DNA of 64,000 nucleotides from Actinomycetota bacterium (GTDB taxonomy: Bacteria > Actinomycetota > Acidimicrobiia > Acidimicrobiales > Poriferisodalaceae): positions 43,177-107,176 of the forward strand of contig JABABU010000055.1 of the NCBI GenBank assembly GCA_014238065.1, in the 5' to 3' direction. Position 1 is the stretch's first letter, and each line of letters opens with the position of its first letter. The notes beneath the pieces are model-generated. The model was not told the DNA's origin. It saw nothing but the letters and a program-made list of their open reading frames with translations, and searched no databases. Both the position numbers and the translations under genes were made by a program. Shown piece after piece: positions 30,321 to 40,700 of this stretch.

Positions 30321-30892
30321 GTCGCCTCCCAGTCAGTCGTTCCAGCGATGGTCTCCTCGATCAACCGGAGCCGTGCGAGGTAGTCGGTTCGGTCGATATC
30401 GCTGGCCCACATCACGAGCGCATCTTCCCGGCCGACCTTCAACCCGTCCATCTCCCAAGTCTCCGAGTAGTAGCCCTTCCTGACTCCGACAGGCGCAAAT
30501 CCAAACCGGCGGTAGAGCTCTTGGGCCCTGCTGTTGGACAGGCGCACCTCGAGCGTCAGCGCTTCACAGCCGGCCAGAATCGCACCGCGCGAGATCGCGA
30601 GCATCAACCGAGTCGCTATGGCGTTCCCTTGCCACCACGGATCGACGGCGATCGACGTCACGTGACCGTCGGAGGCGATGATCATGAGGCCGCCATACCC
30701 GACAATCGATGAGCCGACCCTGGCCACTCGATACACCCGGCCGGACCGGCGAGCCAGCTCCTGTTGATACAGGGCCAACGACCACGGCTTCGGATACACC
30801 TTCGAATCGATCTGGCGAACAGCTCGCAGGTGCCGCGACCTCATTGCCTCGACCTTCACATCCAGCGACACCGGTGGCTCCACGGCGGTCAC
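30317..30892 (-). CDS. rimI: RimI-type N-acetyltransferase
   Basis: A 191-residue GNAT protein placed where actinobacteria carry rimI. RimI acetylates the N terminus of S18 in enterobacteria; the target here is inferred. The acetyl-CoA site is around HVTSIAVDPWWQGNAIATRLM, followed by LEVRLSNSRAQELYRRFGFAPVGVR, a standard GNAT C-terminal half. GTG at 30892 overlaps the tsaB stop by four bases and makes the best start. A far longer open frame upstream is antisense-type and rejected. Confidence 0.9.
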   Translation of the reverse strand: MTAVEPPVSLDVKVEAMRSRHLRAVRQIDSKVYPKPWSLALYQQELARRSGRVYRVARVGSSIVGYGGLMIIASDGHVTSIAVDPWWQGNAIATRLMLAISRGAILAGCEALTLEVRLSNSRAQELYRRFGFAPVGVRKGYYSETWEMDGLKVGREDALVMWASDIDRTDYLARLRLIEETIAGTTDWEAT

Positions 30893-31587
30893 CGCTGTGG
30901 CCTTGCCTGGAAGTTGATTCGAGCATCGGGTGTTCTGAGATACAACGGCTCGATTTCGCGCGGCGCGACGAACTCCTCGCGAACGGCTTCCATGTGGGCC
31001 AACTCGACCAAAGAGTTTGCCGTCGGATATCGGAATCCCTCCCGAGCGAGTTCGACACCCCTCAGAGCATCGAACTCGTCGGCGTAACGGGCGCCACCGT
31101 CGCCAAGAACGAGGCAATCTTCGCCAAGCGCCCTCAACTGATCGGCCACATCGCTCGGCTGGGCGACTTCCGGATCGTTCACTCGCTGCACGCCGCCGTG
31201 GACTCGCCGGTACAACGCATAGAACATCTCGCCACGCCTGGCATCGACCGTCGACACGATGAGACGACTGCTGAGTCGCCCGGGGAACGCAACGAGATCG
31301 AGCGACGACACCCCGACCATCGGGACACGAAGTGCGTGCGCAAATGCCTTCGCGGCGGCAAGACCCACCCTGAGCCCGGTGAACAATCCGGGGCCGACGT
31401 CGACTGCGATGCATCCGATCTCGCTGAGCTCGACTCGGGCCTGGGCACACACGAACTGCACAGCCGGCGCGAGCGTCTCGGCGTGGCGTTTGTCGCGGGT
31501 CGAGTGAAACGAAGCAAGCAATCCTTCTTGCCCGCCGATGGCGACGCCAACTTGTGACGTTGCCGTCTCGATGCCGAGAATCAACAT
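30889..31587 (-). CDS. tsaB: tRNA threonylcarbamoyladenosine synthesis protein TsaB
   Basis: A 232-residue ASKHA-fold partner of TsaD. It begins LILGIETATSQVGVAI and carries AVDVGPGLFTGLRVGLAAAKAFA, the family hallmark. It lacks the metal histidines of TsaD, as expected. The ATG shares a base with the tsaE stop (TGATG). With TsaD and TsaE it forms the bacterial t6A complex. Confidence 0.94.
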   Translation of the reverse strand: MLILGIETATSQVGVAIGGQEGLLASFHSTRDKRHAETLAPAVQFVCAQARVELSEIGCIAVDVGPGLFTGLRVGLAAAKAFAHALRVPMVGVSSLDLVAFPGRLSSRLIVSTVDARRGEMFYALYRRVHGGVQRVNDPEVAQPSDVADQLRALGEDCLVLGDGGARYADEFDALRGVELAREGFRYPTANSLVELAHMEAVREEFVAPREIEPLYLRTPDARINFQARPQR

Positions 31588-32084
31588 CAGTCCTGCACCT
31601 CGGCCCATGATCGAAGAGCTGCAATGAGGGACGCGGAACGAGCTGTCCACGCCGACCCGACTGCGGTCACATCGATCTTCCTCACGTCCTGTCCCTCCGT
31701 GATGTCGCCGAGCGACAACCGCAGGTCGAGATAGTCACGCGGAAGTTCGGGAACGATCAGATCTCCCCACTCGATGATCGTCACACCACCATCATCAAGC
31801 ATCTCCGGAAGCGCGAGATCGAACACCTCGCCCGCCTCTTCGAGTCGATACACGTCGACATGGTGCAACAGCAGCCGGCCCTCGTATTCGTGCACCAGGG
31901 TGAATGTCGGACTCGTGATGCGCTCCTCGACCCCGAGGGCTGCACCGAAGCCCTGAGTGAAGGCAGTTTTGCCCGCGCCCAGATCACCGGACAGCAGGAT
32001 GACATCTCCGTCGCGTACGAGGTCGGCGACAGCTGCGGCCACGGCCCGGGTTGCTGCAACGTCTTCGGTTCTGAGCTGAATCAC
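31587..32084 (-). CDS. tsaE: tRNA threonylcarbamoyladenosine synthesis ATPase TsaE
   Basis: A 165-residue P-loop ATPase that resets the TsaBD complex. Walker A is GDLGAGKT (33-40), followed by SPTFTLVHEYEG and VDVYRLEEAGEVFDLALPEML, diagnostic of TsaE. GTG at 32084 is chosen because AAGGAG lies eight bases upstream. The frame stays open to 32225 but the extra residues have no similarity. It is the first gene of the t6A unit and is divergent from the amino-acid importer. Confidence 0.95.
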   Translation of the reverse strand: MIQLRTEDVAATRAVAAAVADLVRDGDVILLSGDLGAGKTAFTQGFGAALGVEERITSPTFTLVHEYEGRLLLHHVDVYRLEEAGEVFDLALPEMLDDGGVTIIEWGDLIVPELPRDYLDLRLSLGDITEGQDVRKIDVTAVGSAWTARSASLIAALRSWAEVQD

Positions 32085-32206
32085 CGCTCGCGCTCCTTGT
32101 CCCGCGGGAGCAAGACCACCCACAATGCTATCCACGTCACCATCGGCCACCCGGGTGCCCACAACAAAGCACACAGGCCAGGACAGCTGTGATTCGATGT
32201 TGCCCG

Positions 32207-32935
32207 ATGGCGGACTGGCTGACACGCGACGCTCTTGACCGCCTCAGCGACGGCATCGTCATCACGGTCGGGCTCACCGCGATCACCACGGTCCTCGCAC
32301 TTCTGCTCGGCGGACTGCTGGCTTCAGCGCGGCAGAGCCGGAGTCGTGGAGTTCGCCGAGCATCTGGGGCCTTCGTCGATGTCTTCAGGAACGTGCCGGC
32401 ACTCGTGCTCATCATCTTCTTCGCGTTCGCAGTACCCACCGTCGTCCCCCAATCGAGGCGGACAGGATTGTTCTTCGACAACTGGCTGTGGGACGCCCTG
32501 AACGAGATGACCGGCATCCCCATCCCCTACTACGCAGTCGCTGCGACCGTGGCCCTTGTCGCCAACACCGGAGCGCATCTCGCAGAGGTGATCAGGGGCG
32601 GTCTCTCGACCGTTCCGTCCGAGGAGATCGAGTCGGCGAGGCTGCTCGGTGCTGGGCGTCTGAGGGTGTGGCGGTCCGTGGCGTTTCCCGGCGCGCTGCG
32701 ATCGTCATTTCCCGCAGTGAGCTCTCGACTGGTCCACAACATGAAGAACACGGCTCTGGCGTCGCTTGTCGCGGTGCCTGAACTCTTTCACAGCATGCAG
32801 GGCGAGATCGCGAGGAGCTTCAGGGCAACAGAGTTCCTGACACTCGTGGCGCTGGTCTATCTCGGGTTGGCGGCAGTGTTCTCGATGACGCTCGAGCGCG
32901 TCGAGACTCATCTCCTGCGGGGGCGACGTGGATGA
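32207..32935 (+). CDS. Polar amino-acid ABC transporter, permease 1
   Basis: A 242-residue inner-membrane permease of the His/Glu/Gln type. Hydrophobic segments begin near IVITVGLTAITTVLALLLGGLL. The cytoplasmic EAA loop is around EEIESARLLGAGRLRVWRSV and couples to the ATPase. ATG 32207 is used; a GTG at 32189 would add six residues. It opens a four-gene importer set (two permeases, binding protein, ATPase) and overlaps the next gene by eight bases. Confidence 0.9.
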   Translation: MADWLTRDALDRLSDGIVITVGLTAITTVLALLLGGLLASARQSRSRGVRRASGAFVDVFRNVPALVLIIFFAFAVPTVVPQSRRTGLFFDNWLWDALNEMTGIPIPYYAVAATVALVANTGAHLAEVIRGGLSTVPSEEIESARLLGAGRLRVWRSVAFPGALRSSFPAVSSRLVHNMKNTALASLVAVPELFHSMQGEIARSFRATEFLTLVALVYLGLAAVFSMTLERVETHLLRGRRG

Positions 32936-33650
32936 CCTGACATTCGTCTGGCAATCGCTTCCGGAACTGTTGGTTGGCTTCCCGGGCCATCGACCCGGCG
33001 GCATCCTCCTGAGCCTCGTCCTGGCGGTGAGCAGCGCGGCGACCGGAATGGTGCTTGCCGTCGTGCTCGGGTCGATGTCGGCATCGACGTCCCGGGTACT
33101 GCGCGTACCGGCGACGACATACGTTTGGATCATCCGCGGCGTTCCCCTCATCTTGCTGCTGTTGCTGGTTCACAATGTCTCGTCCCCGACCACCCTCCTG
33201 GGGACGCAAGGATCTCCAACTCGGTCAGCGCTCATCGCCCTCAGTCTGTACAGCACCGCCTACTTCGCCGACCCCATCCGCGCCGGCCTTCGGTCGGTTC
33301 CGCCACAGCTGATAGAGGACGCTGCCCTGCTCGGGTCGAGGCGATCGCACACGCTCATACACGTCCGCCTGCCATTCGCCCTTCGCTCGATGTTTCCTGG
33401 GCTCACGACGCAGGCCGTGACGATTTTCAAAGACACGTCGGTCGTGGTGATCATCGGCGTGGCCGACCTCACCACGAACGCGCAGCTCGTACTTGGTGCC
33501 GACGTCGCGAATTCGGAACGTTGGATTCCGCTGTACCTTGCCGTCGGCTCGCTCTACTTCGTCACCGCGTTGGCGCTGACGAAAGCGGCCTCCGTCTGGG
33601 AACTGAGGCTCACCCGGTCCCGTTCACCGATCGACCTTCGGACCGTCTGA
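32928..33650 (+). CDS. Polar amino-acid ABC transporter, permease 2
   Basis: A 240-residue permease, partner of the preceding one. It has WIIRGVPLILLLLLV (the conserved RGxP of the family) and the EAA-loop segment LIEDAALLGSRRSHTLIHVRLP. The start is GTG at 32928, inside the end of permease 1. Two different permeases in tandem are normal for this importer class. Confidence 0.9.
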   Translation: MDDLTFVWQSLPELLVGFPGHRPGGILLSLVLAVSSAATGMVLAVVLGSMSASTSRVLRVPATTYVWIIRGVPLILLLLLVHNVSSPTTLLGTQGSPTRSALIALSLYSTAYFADPIRAGLRSVPPQLIEDAALLGSRRSHTLIHVRLPFALRSMFPGLTTQAVTIFKDTSVVVIIGVADLTTNAQLVLGADVANSERWIPLYLAVGSLYFVTALALTKAASVWELRLTRSRSPIDLRTV

Positions 33651-33677
33651 TCAGGATCTCTAGACTCCGCACCTGTC

Positions 33678-34505
33678 ATGAAAGAACTTGGCCTCACCAT
33701 CACCTCGTTGCTCATCGCCCTTCTCGCAACAGCATGCGGATCCGCCCCGGCCAACTCGGTCTACGACAAAGTCGAAGCATCATCGCTCGTCAAGATCGGT
33801 GTTAGGAACGACAACCCTCCGCTGAGTTATGTCGACGAATCAGGGAACTTGGTCGGATTCGATGTCGACCTTTCCAACGCACTGGTCGACGAACTCGGGG
33901 TCGAAGCCGAACTCGTCATCGTGGACGGGACGACGCGAATCAGCTTCCTGCAGGACGGCACCGTCGACATGTCGGTCGCCAGCATGAACCACACCCGCGA
34001 TCGAGACGAAGCCATCGACTTCAGCATCACCTACTTCTGGGACAACCAGTCGTTCCTTGTCCGAGCGGGCGAGTACGACTCGATCGACGATCTCGCCGGT
34101 GCCACCGTGGCCGCGAACGCCGGAAGCAGCGCCATCGCATCCTGGACCGACTACTTGGCCGACCTGGGGCTGCCCGGGCCGGAGATCGTCGAGTTCTCCG
34201 ACAAGCTGGCTGCGATGGAAGCTCTTCGTGCCGGGGCCGTCGACGGCTATACCGAGGACAACATCACTCTGCTCGCACTCGCATCAGGGGACTCATCTCT
34301 GAAGCTGCTACCGGGTGGCCACAACCCCGTGCAGTTCGGCGTCGGAGTTCCCGTCGATGACTCGCGATGGCGCGACGAAGTCAACTTCGCTCTCCAAGGA
34401 TTGTGGACGAACGGGAAGTATCACCAGATCTACGACAAGTGGTTCGTCGGAGAATCAAGGGTGCTCGACTTACCACTCGGCGGCGAGATGGAGATCTGGC
34501 CATAA
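33678..34505 (+). CDS. Amino-acid ABC transporter, substrate-binding lipoprotein
   Basis: A 275-residue solute-binding protein (SBP_bac_3 type). The signal peptide ends in lipobox ATAC with Cys20, so it is a membrane-anchored lipoprotein. The mature part shows VGFDVDLSNALVDELG and the DMSVASMNHTRDRDEAIDFS segment typical of polar amino-acid binders. The ligand cannot be read. It belongs with the two permeases and the ATPase around it. Confidence 0.92.
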   Translation: MKELGLTITSLLIALLATACGSAPANSVYDKVEASSLVKIGVRNDNPPLSYVDESGNLVGFDVDLSNALVDELGVEAELVIVDGTTRISFLQDGTVDMSVASMNHTRDRDEAIDFSITYFWDNQSFLVRAGEYDSIDDLAGATVAANAGSSAIASWTDYLADLGLPGPEIVEFSDKLAAMEALRAGAVDGYTEDNITLLALASGDSSLKLLPGGHNPVQFGVGVPVDDSRWRDEVNFALQGLWTNGKYHQIYDKWFVGESRVLDLPLGGEMEIWP

Positions 34506-34515
34506 CGGCACGGTC

Positions 34516-35259
34516 GTGTCCGACGGGCATGATGTCGGTGTGACGTCCGTTCAGCTCGACCACGTCTCGGTGAACATCGGCACGACTTCGATACTCGATG
34601 ACGTGTCGCTCAACATCGGCGACGGCGCGTTCGTGGGTGTTCTCGGACCCTCGGGGGCAGGAAAGACCAGCATTCTGCGAATCATCGCTGGACTGGCCAC
34701 TCCTTCGAAAGGTGAGGTGTTCGTCGGCGGTGAGTCGATGCGCGGCGTCAGGCCGGAGAGAAGGGGTGTTGTGATGGTGTTCCAGCGCCATGCTCTCTTC
34801 CCCTATCGAACTGTGGCGGAGAACGTCGCTTTCGGGTTGTCGGTGAAAAAGGTGCCGAAGGCGGAACGCAGTCACAGAGTCGACGCGGCCTTGGCGTCGG
34901 TGGGAATGGCCGAGTTCGGCGAACGCTGGCCCGATCAACTCTCGGGTGGTCAACAACAGCGAGCAGCTATCGCTCGGGCGCTCGCCGTTCAACCGCGCGT
35001 ACTGCTCCTCGACGAACCAATGGCCCACCTCGACACCGAACTGGCCGCAGAAGTGGTGAACATCATCTCCGAACTCCACCACACGACGGAGATGACGACG
35101 ATCATGGTCAGCCACCATCGCAGCGAGATGAGCGCCATTGCCGACCAGTTGGCCGTAGTGATCGGCGGCCAGATCCGGCAGTTCGGCTCTGCCCAGGAAG
35201 TCATGGATCATCCCCGAGACGACGATGTTGCCAGGGCGATCGGCACACATCCTGAGTGA
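34516..35259 (+). CDS. Amino-acid ABC transporter, ATP-binding subunit
   Basis: A 247-residue ATPase with Walker A GPSGAGKTS, Q-loop VFQRHALFPYRT, signature LSGGQQQR and Walker B LLLDEPMAHLD. GTG at 34516 is used and GTG at 34540 is an alternative; neither has a clear ribosome site, but the gene begins 10 bases after the binding-protein stop. The Q-loop phrase is closer to spermidine or thiamine importers than to GlnQ, a small oddity. It converges on alr with three bases between stops. Confidence 0.9.
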   Translation: MSDGHDVGVTSVQLDHVSVNIGTTSILDDVSLNIGDGAFVGVLGPSGAGKTSILRIIAGLATPSKGEVFVGGESMRGVRPERRGVVMVFQRHALFPYRTVAENVAFGLSVKKVPKAERSHRVDAALASVGMAEFGERWPDQLSGGQQQRAAIARALAVQPRVLLLDEPMAHLDTELAAEVVNIISELHHTTEMTTIMVSHHRSEMSAIADQLAVVIGGQIRQFGSAQEVMDHPRDDDVARAIGTHPE

Positions 35260-35262
35260 TCG

Positions 35263-36396
35263 TCAGCCGTTCAAGTACCGGCGCGGAACCCGAGCGGTGA
35301 TTCCGGTGAGGATCTCGTATGGAATCATCCCGCACGCCCCTGCCAGATCCTCGACCGAAACCCCAACACCGTTGTCGGCCTCGCCGATCAAAATCACCTC
35401 ATCGCCGTTGTACGCAGTTCCCCAACCGATGTCGACCATCGTCTGATCCATGCACACCCTGCCGACCACGCTGCGGCGCTCGCCCCGGACGATGACAGCA
35501 GCCGAGTTCGAACCCGAGCGTCGGTAACCGTCCCCGTAGCCGACCGGAAGAGTGATCACCCTCGTCTGCTCGCTTGGCGTCCAGGTCGAGCCGTATCCGA
35601 CCGGCGCTCCAGCCTCGACGACCTTGAAGTAGATCACCCTCGACTTCCAGCTCAATGCCGGAGTCACGTCGATCGCCGGCGTCACCTCGAGATCTGGTCT
35701 CACCCCGAACACGAGTATCCCGGGGCGGACGAGGTCGAGGTGCGATTCGGGAAGCTGTTCGATCGCACCGCTGTTGGCCATGTGCAGACGCGGCGTCACG
35801 AGGCCGTGGCGTTCGTAGGTTCCTACTGCCTCGAGGAACCGTTCGAGCTGCAACCGCGCATGATCGAGATCGGCCGCATCGGCGTTCGCGAAGTGCGAGA
35901 ACACACTCGAGACCTCGACATGATCCATCTGTGCGGCCTCGAGCAGGAACCGTTCTGCGTTGTAGTGATGGACGCCGATGCGCTCCATGCCCGTGTCGAT
36001 CTTCAGATGCACACGAGGGGTCGTTTCCCTCTGGCGGCCTACCTCTGCGACCTCGTACAGCTTGTCGAGCGAAGGAACCGTCACATCGAGGTCGTGGTCG
36101 ACGAACGCTTCGATCTGTTCCGCTACCGCCCCGCCCAGCACATGAACCCTGACCGTGATCCCTGCTTCTCGAAGAGCGACACCCTCCTCCACATAGGCAA
36201 CCCCGAGCGCCGCGACTCCCGTCGATTCGAGATACGAACCGACAGCCACGAGACCGTGGCCGTATGCGTCAGCCTTAATGACCGGCATGACTTCAGCGGC
36301 TCCGACAAACTCCTGAATCGCCGAGACATTTCGGGAAATCGCGGCCAGATCGACATCGCAATACGTGGGACGAAGGGGAACGGCGGACACCGTCAC
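35263..36396 (-). CDS. alr: Alanine racemase
   Basis: A 377-residue PLP enzyme making D-alanine for peptidoglycan. The PLP lysine is in VIKADAYGHG (near 40) and the catalytic tyrosine region is PVGYGDGYRRSGSN. SVVGRVCMDQTMVDIG is the conserved C-terminal strand. The ATG overlaps the nnr stop by four bases, so it is last in the glmM-glmS-nnr-alr run. Confidence 0.96.
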   Translation of the reverse strand: MTVSAVPLRPTYCDVDLAAISRNVSAIQEFVGAAEVMPVIKADAYGHGLVAVGSYLESTGVAALGVAYVEEGVALREAGITVRVHVLGGAVAEQIEAFVDHDLDVTVPSLDKLYEVAEVGRQRETTPRVHLKIDTGMERIGVHHYNAERFLLEAAQMDHVEVSSVFSHFANADAADLDHARLQLERFLEAVGTYERHGLVTPRLHMANSGAIEQLPESHLDLVRPGILVFGVRPDLEVTPAIDVTPALSWKSRVIYFKVVEAGAPVGYGSTWTPSEQTRVITLPVGYGDGYRRSGSNSAAVIVRGERRSVVGRVCMDQTMVDIGWGTAYNGDEVILIGEADNGVGVSVEDLAGACGMIPYEILTGITARVPRRYLNG

Positions 36397-37772
36397 GAGG
36401 TGGCAACCAGTTGCTCGCGGGCGGGACCGATCGCGTCGACGATGTCGTCGGCAACGGCTCCGTGGTGTGTCATAGATCCGGCCATGCCATGCCAGTGTGC
36501 GGCCGAAGCGGCCGACCGCCAGGGATCCCCGTCAGCACCGCCGTCGGCCAGGATCGCTGCGATCATTCCCGACAGCACGTCGCCCGATCCAGCAGTGGCG
36601 AGTCGCTGATCACCCGACGTCACAAAGGCGCATCGGCTCTCAGCATCGGCAACAAGCGTGGTTGGCCCCTTCAACAGGGCGACTCCGCCCAGCCTGGCCA
36701 GCGACCTCGCCGACTCTTCGCGCAACGCGCTCACCGGTATGTCGAATGCCGCGAACTCGCCGTCGTGCGGAGTCAGCACCGTCGCAGCCGACCGGCCGTC
36801 GAGGCACGAGGGATCTTCGGCGACAGCACGGATGGCGTCCGCGTCGATGACGAGCGGGACCGGGCATCGCTTTACGAAGTCTCTGGTCTCACGAAACAAT
36901 TCGCGATCGACGCCGAGACCTGGGCCGACGATGACTGCCGCAAACCGAGCCACATCGCGAAGCGCCTCATCGACCCAATCGTCACCAAGGCGACGCTGCA
37001 CGGCTGAACTCGGCAGCCCCACCAGCTCGCCTCCATCCGGTCGACTCGCGACCACCATGCCCGCTCCCGTTCTCAGTGCAGCAGCCGTGGCGAGCGCAGC
37101 CGCTCCTTCCATACCAGGCGATCCAGCGAGGACCCGCACCGCTGACCCCCACTTGTGTGCACCGCTGGCTCTGACCGGAATCGCGAGCGCAGCCGCGTCG
37201 TCGGTCATGAGCCACATGGAGGGCTCGACGACGTTGAGACGAAGCCCAATCGGAGCAACGGCGACCTTGCCACCGCGCCGCGGTCCTTCGCCGAGAAGCA
37301 ATCCCGGCTTCCACGCCCCGAAGGTGACCGTCACCGTTGCTCGATAGCCACCACGATCCTCGCCGGTCATGGGGTCGAGCCCCGATGGGAGATCGACCGC
37401 GAGAACGGGCATCCGACTCACAGGCGGATCGAACTCGCCGCGAAATCCAGTGCCATAGGCCGCGTCGATGAGCAGATCCGCGTCAGGGATGTGTTTCACC
37501 CCTGCGCTGACGACCTCGGTTCTGGTACCCCATCGTTCCAGCACTCGCGCCGCAACACGCCCGTCGGCACCGTTGTTGCCCTTGCCGGCAATCACGACAA
37601 CACGGCGTCCATATGTTCCGCCCATCATCGTTCTCGCTGCACTGGCAACTTCCCAGCCCGCACGTTCGATGAGAGCTTCCACCGATCCGCTGGCCGCATC
37701 GACGACCGACATCTGCTCGAGCGTCAGGATCGGCTCCAAGCTCAGGACGTCCAGTTCTCGGCCAGCACCCAC
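36393..37772 (-). CDS. nnr: Bifunctional NAD(P)H-hydrate epimerase/dehydratase
   Basis: A 459-residue metabolite-repair fusion. The N-terminal NnrE part (about 1-195) has IAGKGNNGADGRVAARVL and LLIDAAYGTG. The C-terminal NnrD part (about 205-459) has VIVGPGLG, VLTPHDGEFAAF and TAGSGDVLSGMIAA (catalytic Asp). Together they repair hydrated NADH and NADPH. GTG at 37772 has GGAG five bases upstream, which gives a 31-base overlap with the glmS-like gene; TTG at 37739 is an alternative. Confidence 0.92.
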   Translation of the reverse strand: MGAGRELDVLSLEPILTLEQMSVVDAASGSVEALIERAGWEVASAARTMMGGTYGRRVVVIAGKGNNGADGRVAARVLERWGTRTEVVSAGVKHIPDADLLIDAAYGTGFRGEFDPPVSRMPVLAVDLPSGLDPMTGEDRGGYRATVTVTFGAWKPGLLLGEGPRRGGKVAVAPIGLRLNVVEPSMWLMTDDAAALAIPVRASGAHKWGSAVRVLAGSPGMEGAAALATAAALRTGAGMVVASRPDGGELVGLPSSAVQRRLGDDWVDEALRDVARFAAVIVGPGLGVDRELFRETRDFVKRCPVPLVIDADAIRAVAEDPSCLDGRSAATVLTPHDGEFAAFDIPVSALREESARSLARLGGVALLKGPTTLVADAESRCAFVTSGDQRLATAGSGDVLSGMIAAILADGGADGDPWRSAASAAHWHGMAGSMTHHGAVADDIVDAIGPAREQLVATS

Positions 37773-40700
37773 ACTGGCTCCGTGAGCAGATCGACCACAT
37801 CGACTGTCGCCAGAAGGTCATCTCGGAACGTCGGTTCGGTTTCTGTCACGGCGTCCTTGAGGGCTGAGTAGCGACCGCGGTAGCCCTCCATCACCGCCCG
37901 CATCATCGGCGCGTCAAGTCGTTCGCTGAACTTCACGTGAAGCAGAGTGATGCCTGTTGGCTGATTGTCCTTGACCTCTGGAACATGGATGACGATTCGG
38001 CCGTCTTCACGGCCCCGCGCCACGGTGACCTCACGCTCATAGGCAGCACGGTGCTTGGTGCCACGAAGCGCCGGCTGGTCGTTGGTGCGCGAAGGAATGT
38101 CACTGGCGATACCACCACGATCGATGACATGGATGGTGGCGTCGTCTTCGACGTCTCCCTCGATGCGATACCTGGTGTAGCCAAGGACGGAAATCGCGGC
38201 CGGATCCAGAGCCGCGAGCGTCCGGAGCGACCGATAGGTGAGACGATCACGAGCCGCTCCGGCGGCAATGGTCTCTCGTACAAGCATCGCCTGCATCAAG
38301 GTCTCGTCCGAACGAGAGATCCCAACCGTCACTGTCTTGGCCTGGTGCTTGATCGCATCGACCGGTCTCGTCAACTCGTCGATGCCGATGTTGAGCGCGC
38401 GGGTGAGATCGTCGAGCACCACGGCCGGCGTACCGATCTTGCCGAAGTCGACCTGGTACGCATCAAGAGGAACCGTGCCCACCGCATACCGAAGAAGGGT
38501 CGCCATGCGAACCGCAGTGCTGGCTTCGAGATGGCCGTTGTACTCGCCTCGCCGCAGAGCATCGAAGTACCTGGCACCCGGCTCCTTCAGCCCCTGGCCG
38601 AGCGACGACCAGCCGTCTTCTTCGAGCGCACCGGTTTGCAGTGCTCCTTCTATCTCGACCCTGGCGTCACGTAACGGACGGGCCTGCGCATCGATAGCGA
38701 GGGCGGCTTCGTATCCAAAGAGATGACCGGCGACGGTGGCCAGCACGAAGTCGACCCGAGGATGAACTGCCGGCACCCGGATCAGTTCGACGGCTGCGGA
38801 GAATCGTTCGGTGTCGCCGGACGCGAACACGATCGGCGTGGCCTTGTGAGCCCGGAAAATCGCGACCTCTTTGGCCACGTCGTCAGCGGTCGATCCTTCG
38901 AGGCCTGCTGCACACACGAGGATGAGCGGCTCCGATGACAGGTCGATGTGCTTCTTGTCCTCCGTGCTGTCGTTGGCGATCGCCTTGTAACAGAGTTCGG
39001 ACAACTTGATCCTCAGCTCTCGTGCTGCTGTGGCATTGCTGCCGTTGCCGACGAGGGCCCAATACCGCTTCGAAGGTGCATGGCGGCGCGCGATCTCGCT
39101 GATCGACTCGCGACCTTCGATCACGGAGGTCATGGCGTCGGGAAGCTGCTGCATCGCGGCGAGCAGTTCACTGATCTCAGCTGCATCAGCTGCATCGATG
39201 CCGACAGCTCTGGCCACAGCGCATGACAGCAGCGCTCCGGCCGCGATCTGGGCATAGAACGCTTTGGTCGATGCCACGCTCATTTCGACGTCGCGTCCAT
39301 CACTCGTGTAAAGCACACCATCGCAGCGGTCTGTGAGGTCGCTTCCCCGTCGGTTCACGATGGCGATGACCGAAGCGCCCCGCCCCCGGACCAGATCGAC
39401 CGTTCGATTCGTGTCGGTGGTCGTCCCCGACTGACTCACGGCGACAACAAGCGTGTCGCTCATGTCGTCGCGCAACCCGAAGCCGGACAGCTCGGTGGCA
39501 AGCGTCGACTCGACGAGGAGGCGACCACGCGCCAGTGGTACGAGGAACGCTTCGAGACTCTCGGCCGCGACCGCAGCCGTGCCCTGACCTATCGCCAGTA
39601 CACGACTGATGGCTCCACTGGACAGCCGTTCTCGCACAGAAGCCGGAATCGTCAGGTCGCCAAGCCGCTCCTCGAGGCCGTGCTCGGTCTCGACGATGCG
39701 GCCACGGAGAGTCTTACGGAAGGAGGTCGGCGCCTCCGTGACTTCCTTCAGGAAGAAGTGCGGGGCGTCGCCGAGGTCGATGTCTCGCGTGGTGATCTCG
39801 GGAACGGTTAGCTCGTCGGCCGTGACATCGAGCCGCGTACCGTCGTACGCGATGCGATCTATACCGTCGATCGAGCCGGCCTTCGCTGCTGAAAGCGAGA
39901 CGATCTGGCCTTGGCTGCCGACCGGGTTTGCCAGATTGGCGGGTGTCTCGCCATCCATACGGAGATACGAGGTCGCTTCCTCGACCACGCCGTAGGGCTC
40001 CGATGCAACGATGAACGCATCTTCTGCGATGCCGACGTACAGGGCCTGGCCACTGCCGCGCAGCGCCAAGAGCATCTTGTCTGGGTCGGCGCTGGTGAGA
40101 CACCCGATCGCGACCGAGCCTTCGAACGAAGCAACAGAGCTTCGGAATGCCTCCAGCGGCTCCTGGCCATCGCCGACACCCCGCGAAACGAGGGTCGGAA
40201 TGACCTTCGCGTCAGTGGTGATCTCTGGAGGAATTGCGAGACCGTGAAGCGCCTTGAGATCTCCGAAGTTGTCGACGTCACCGTTCAACACCGCCGTGAC
40301 GAGCGGACCGGTCTGGCTACCGGACCGCTCGAGCTCAGTCGAGTCGAGTGGATGGGCGTTGGCCTCCGAGATGATCCCGACCGATGCCCATCGGGTGTGC
40401 CCGAGCACCACGACCTCGGCGTCGACACTCGACATGGCGACACGCAGCAAGTCGTCATTTTCGACCTGAGCGCGGATCGCCGCCGTGTTGTCACCGAGCT
40501 CGCCGATCTCTGCGGCTGTTTTGTACACGAACACCAGCCGCTCGCCATCAGATCGAATCGAACCGCTGCGAAACGAGCCGTCCATCAGACGCCCCTGTGC
40601 TGCGGTCGCGTTCCTCAGGTCATCTGGGTCAATACCGTGCTTCGAGACCGAAACCTCGATGCCGGCCGAGTCGCGGCCCCTGACTTCGAGTCGGTCGATC

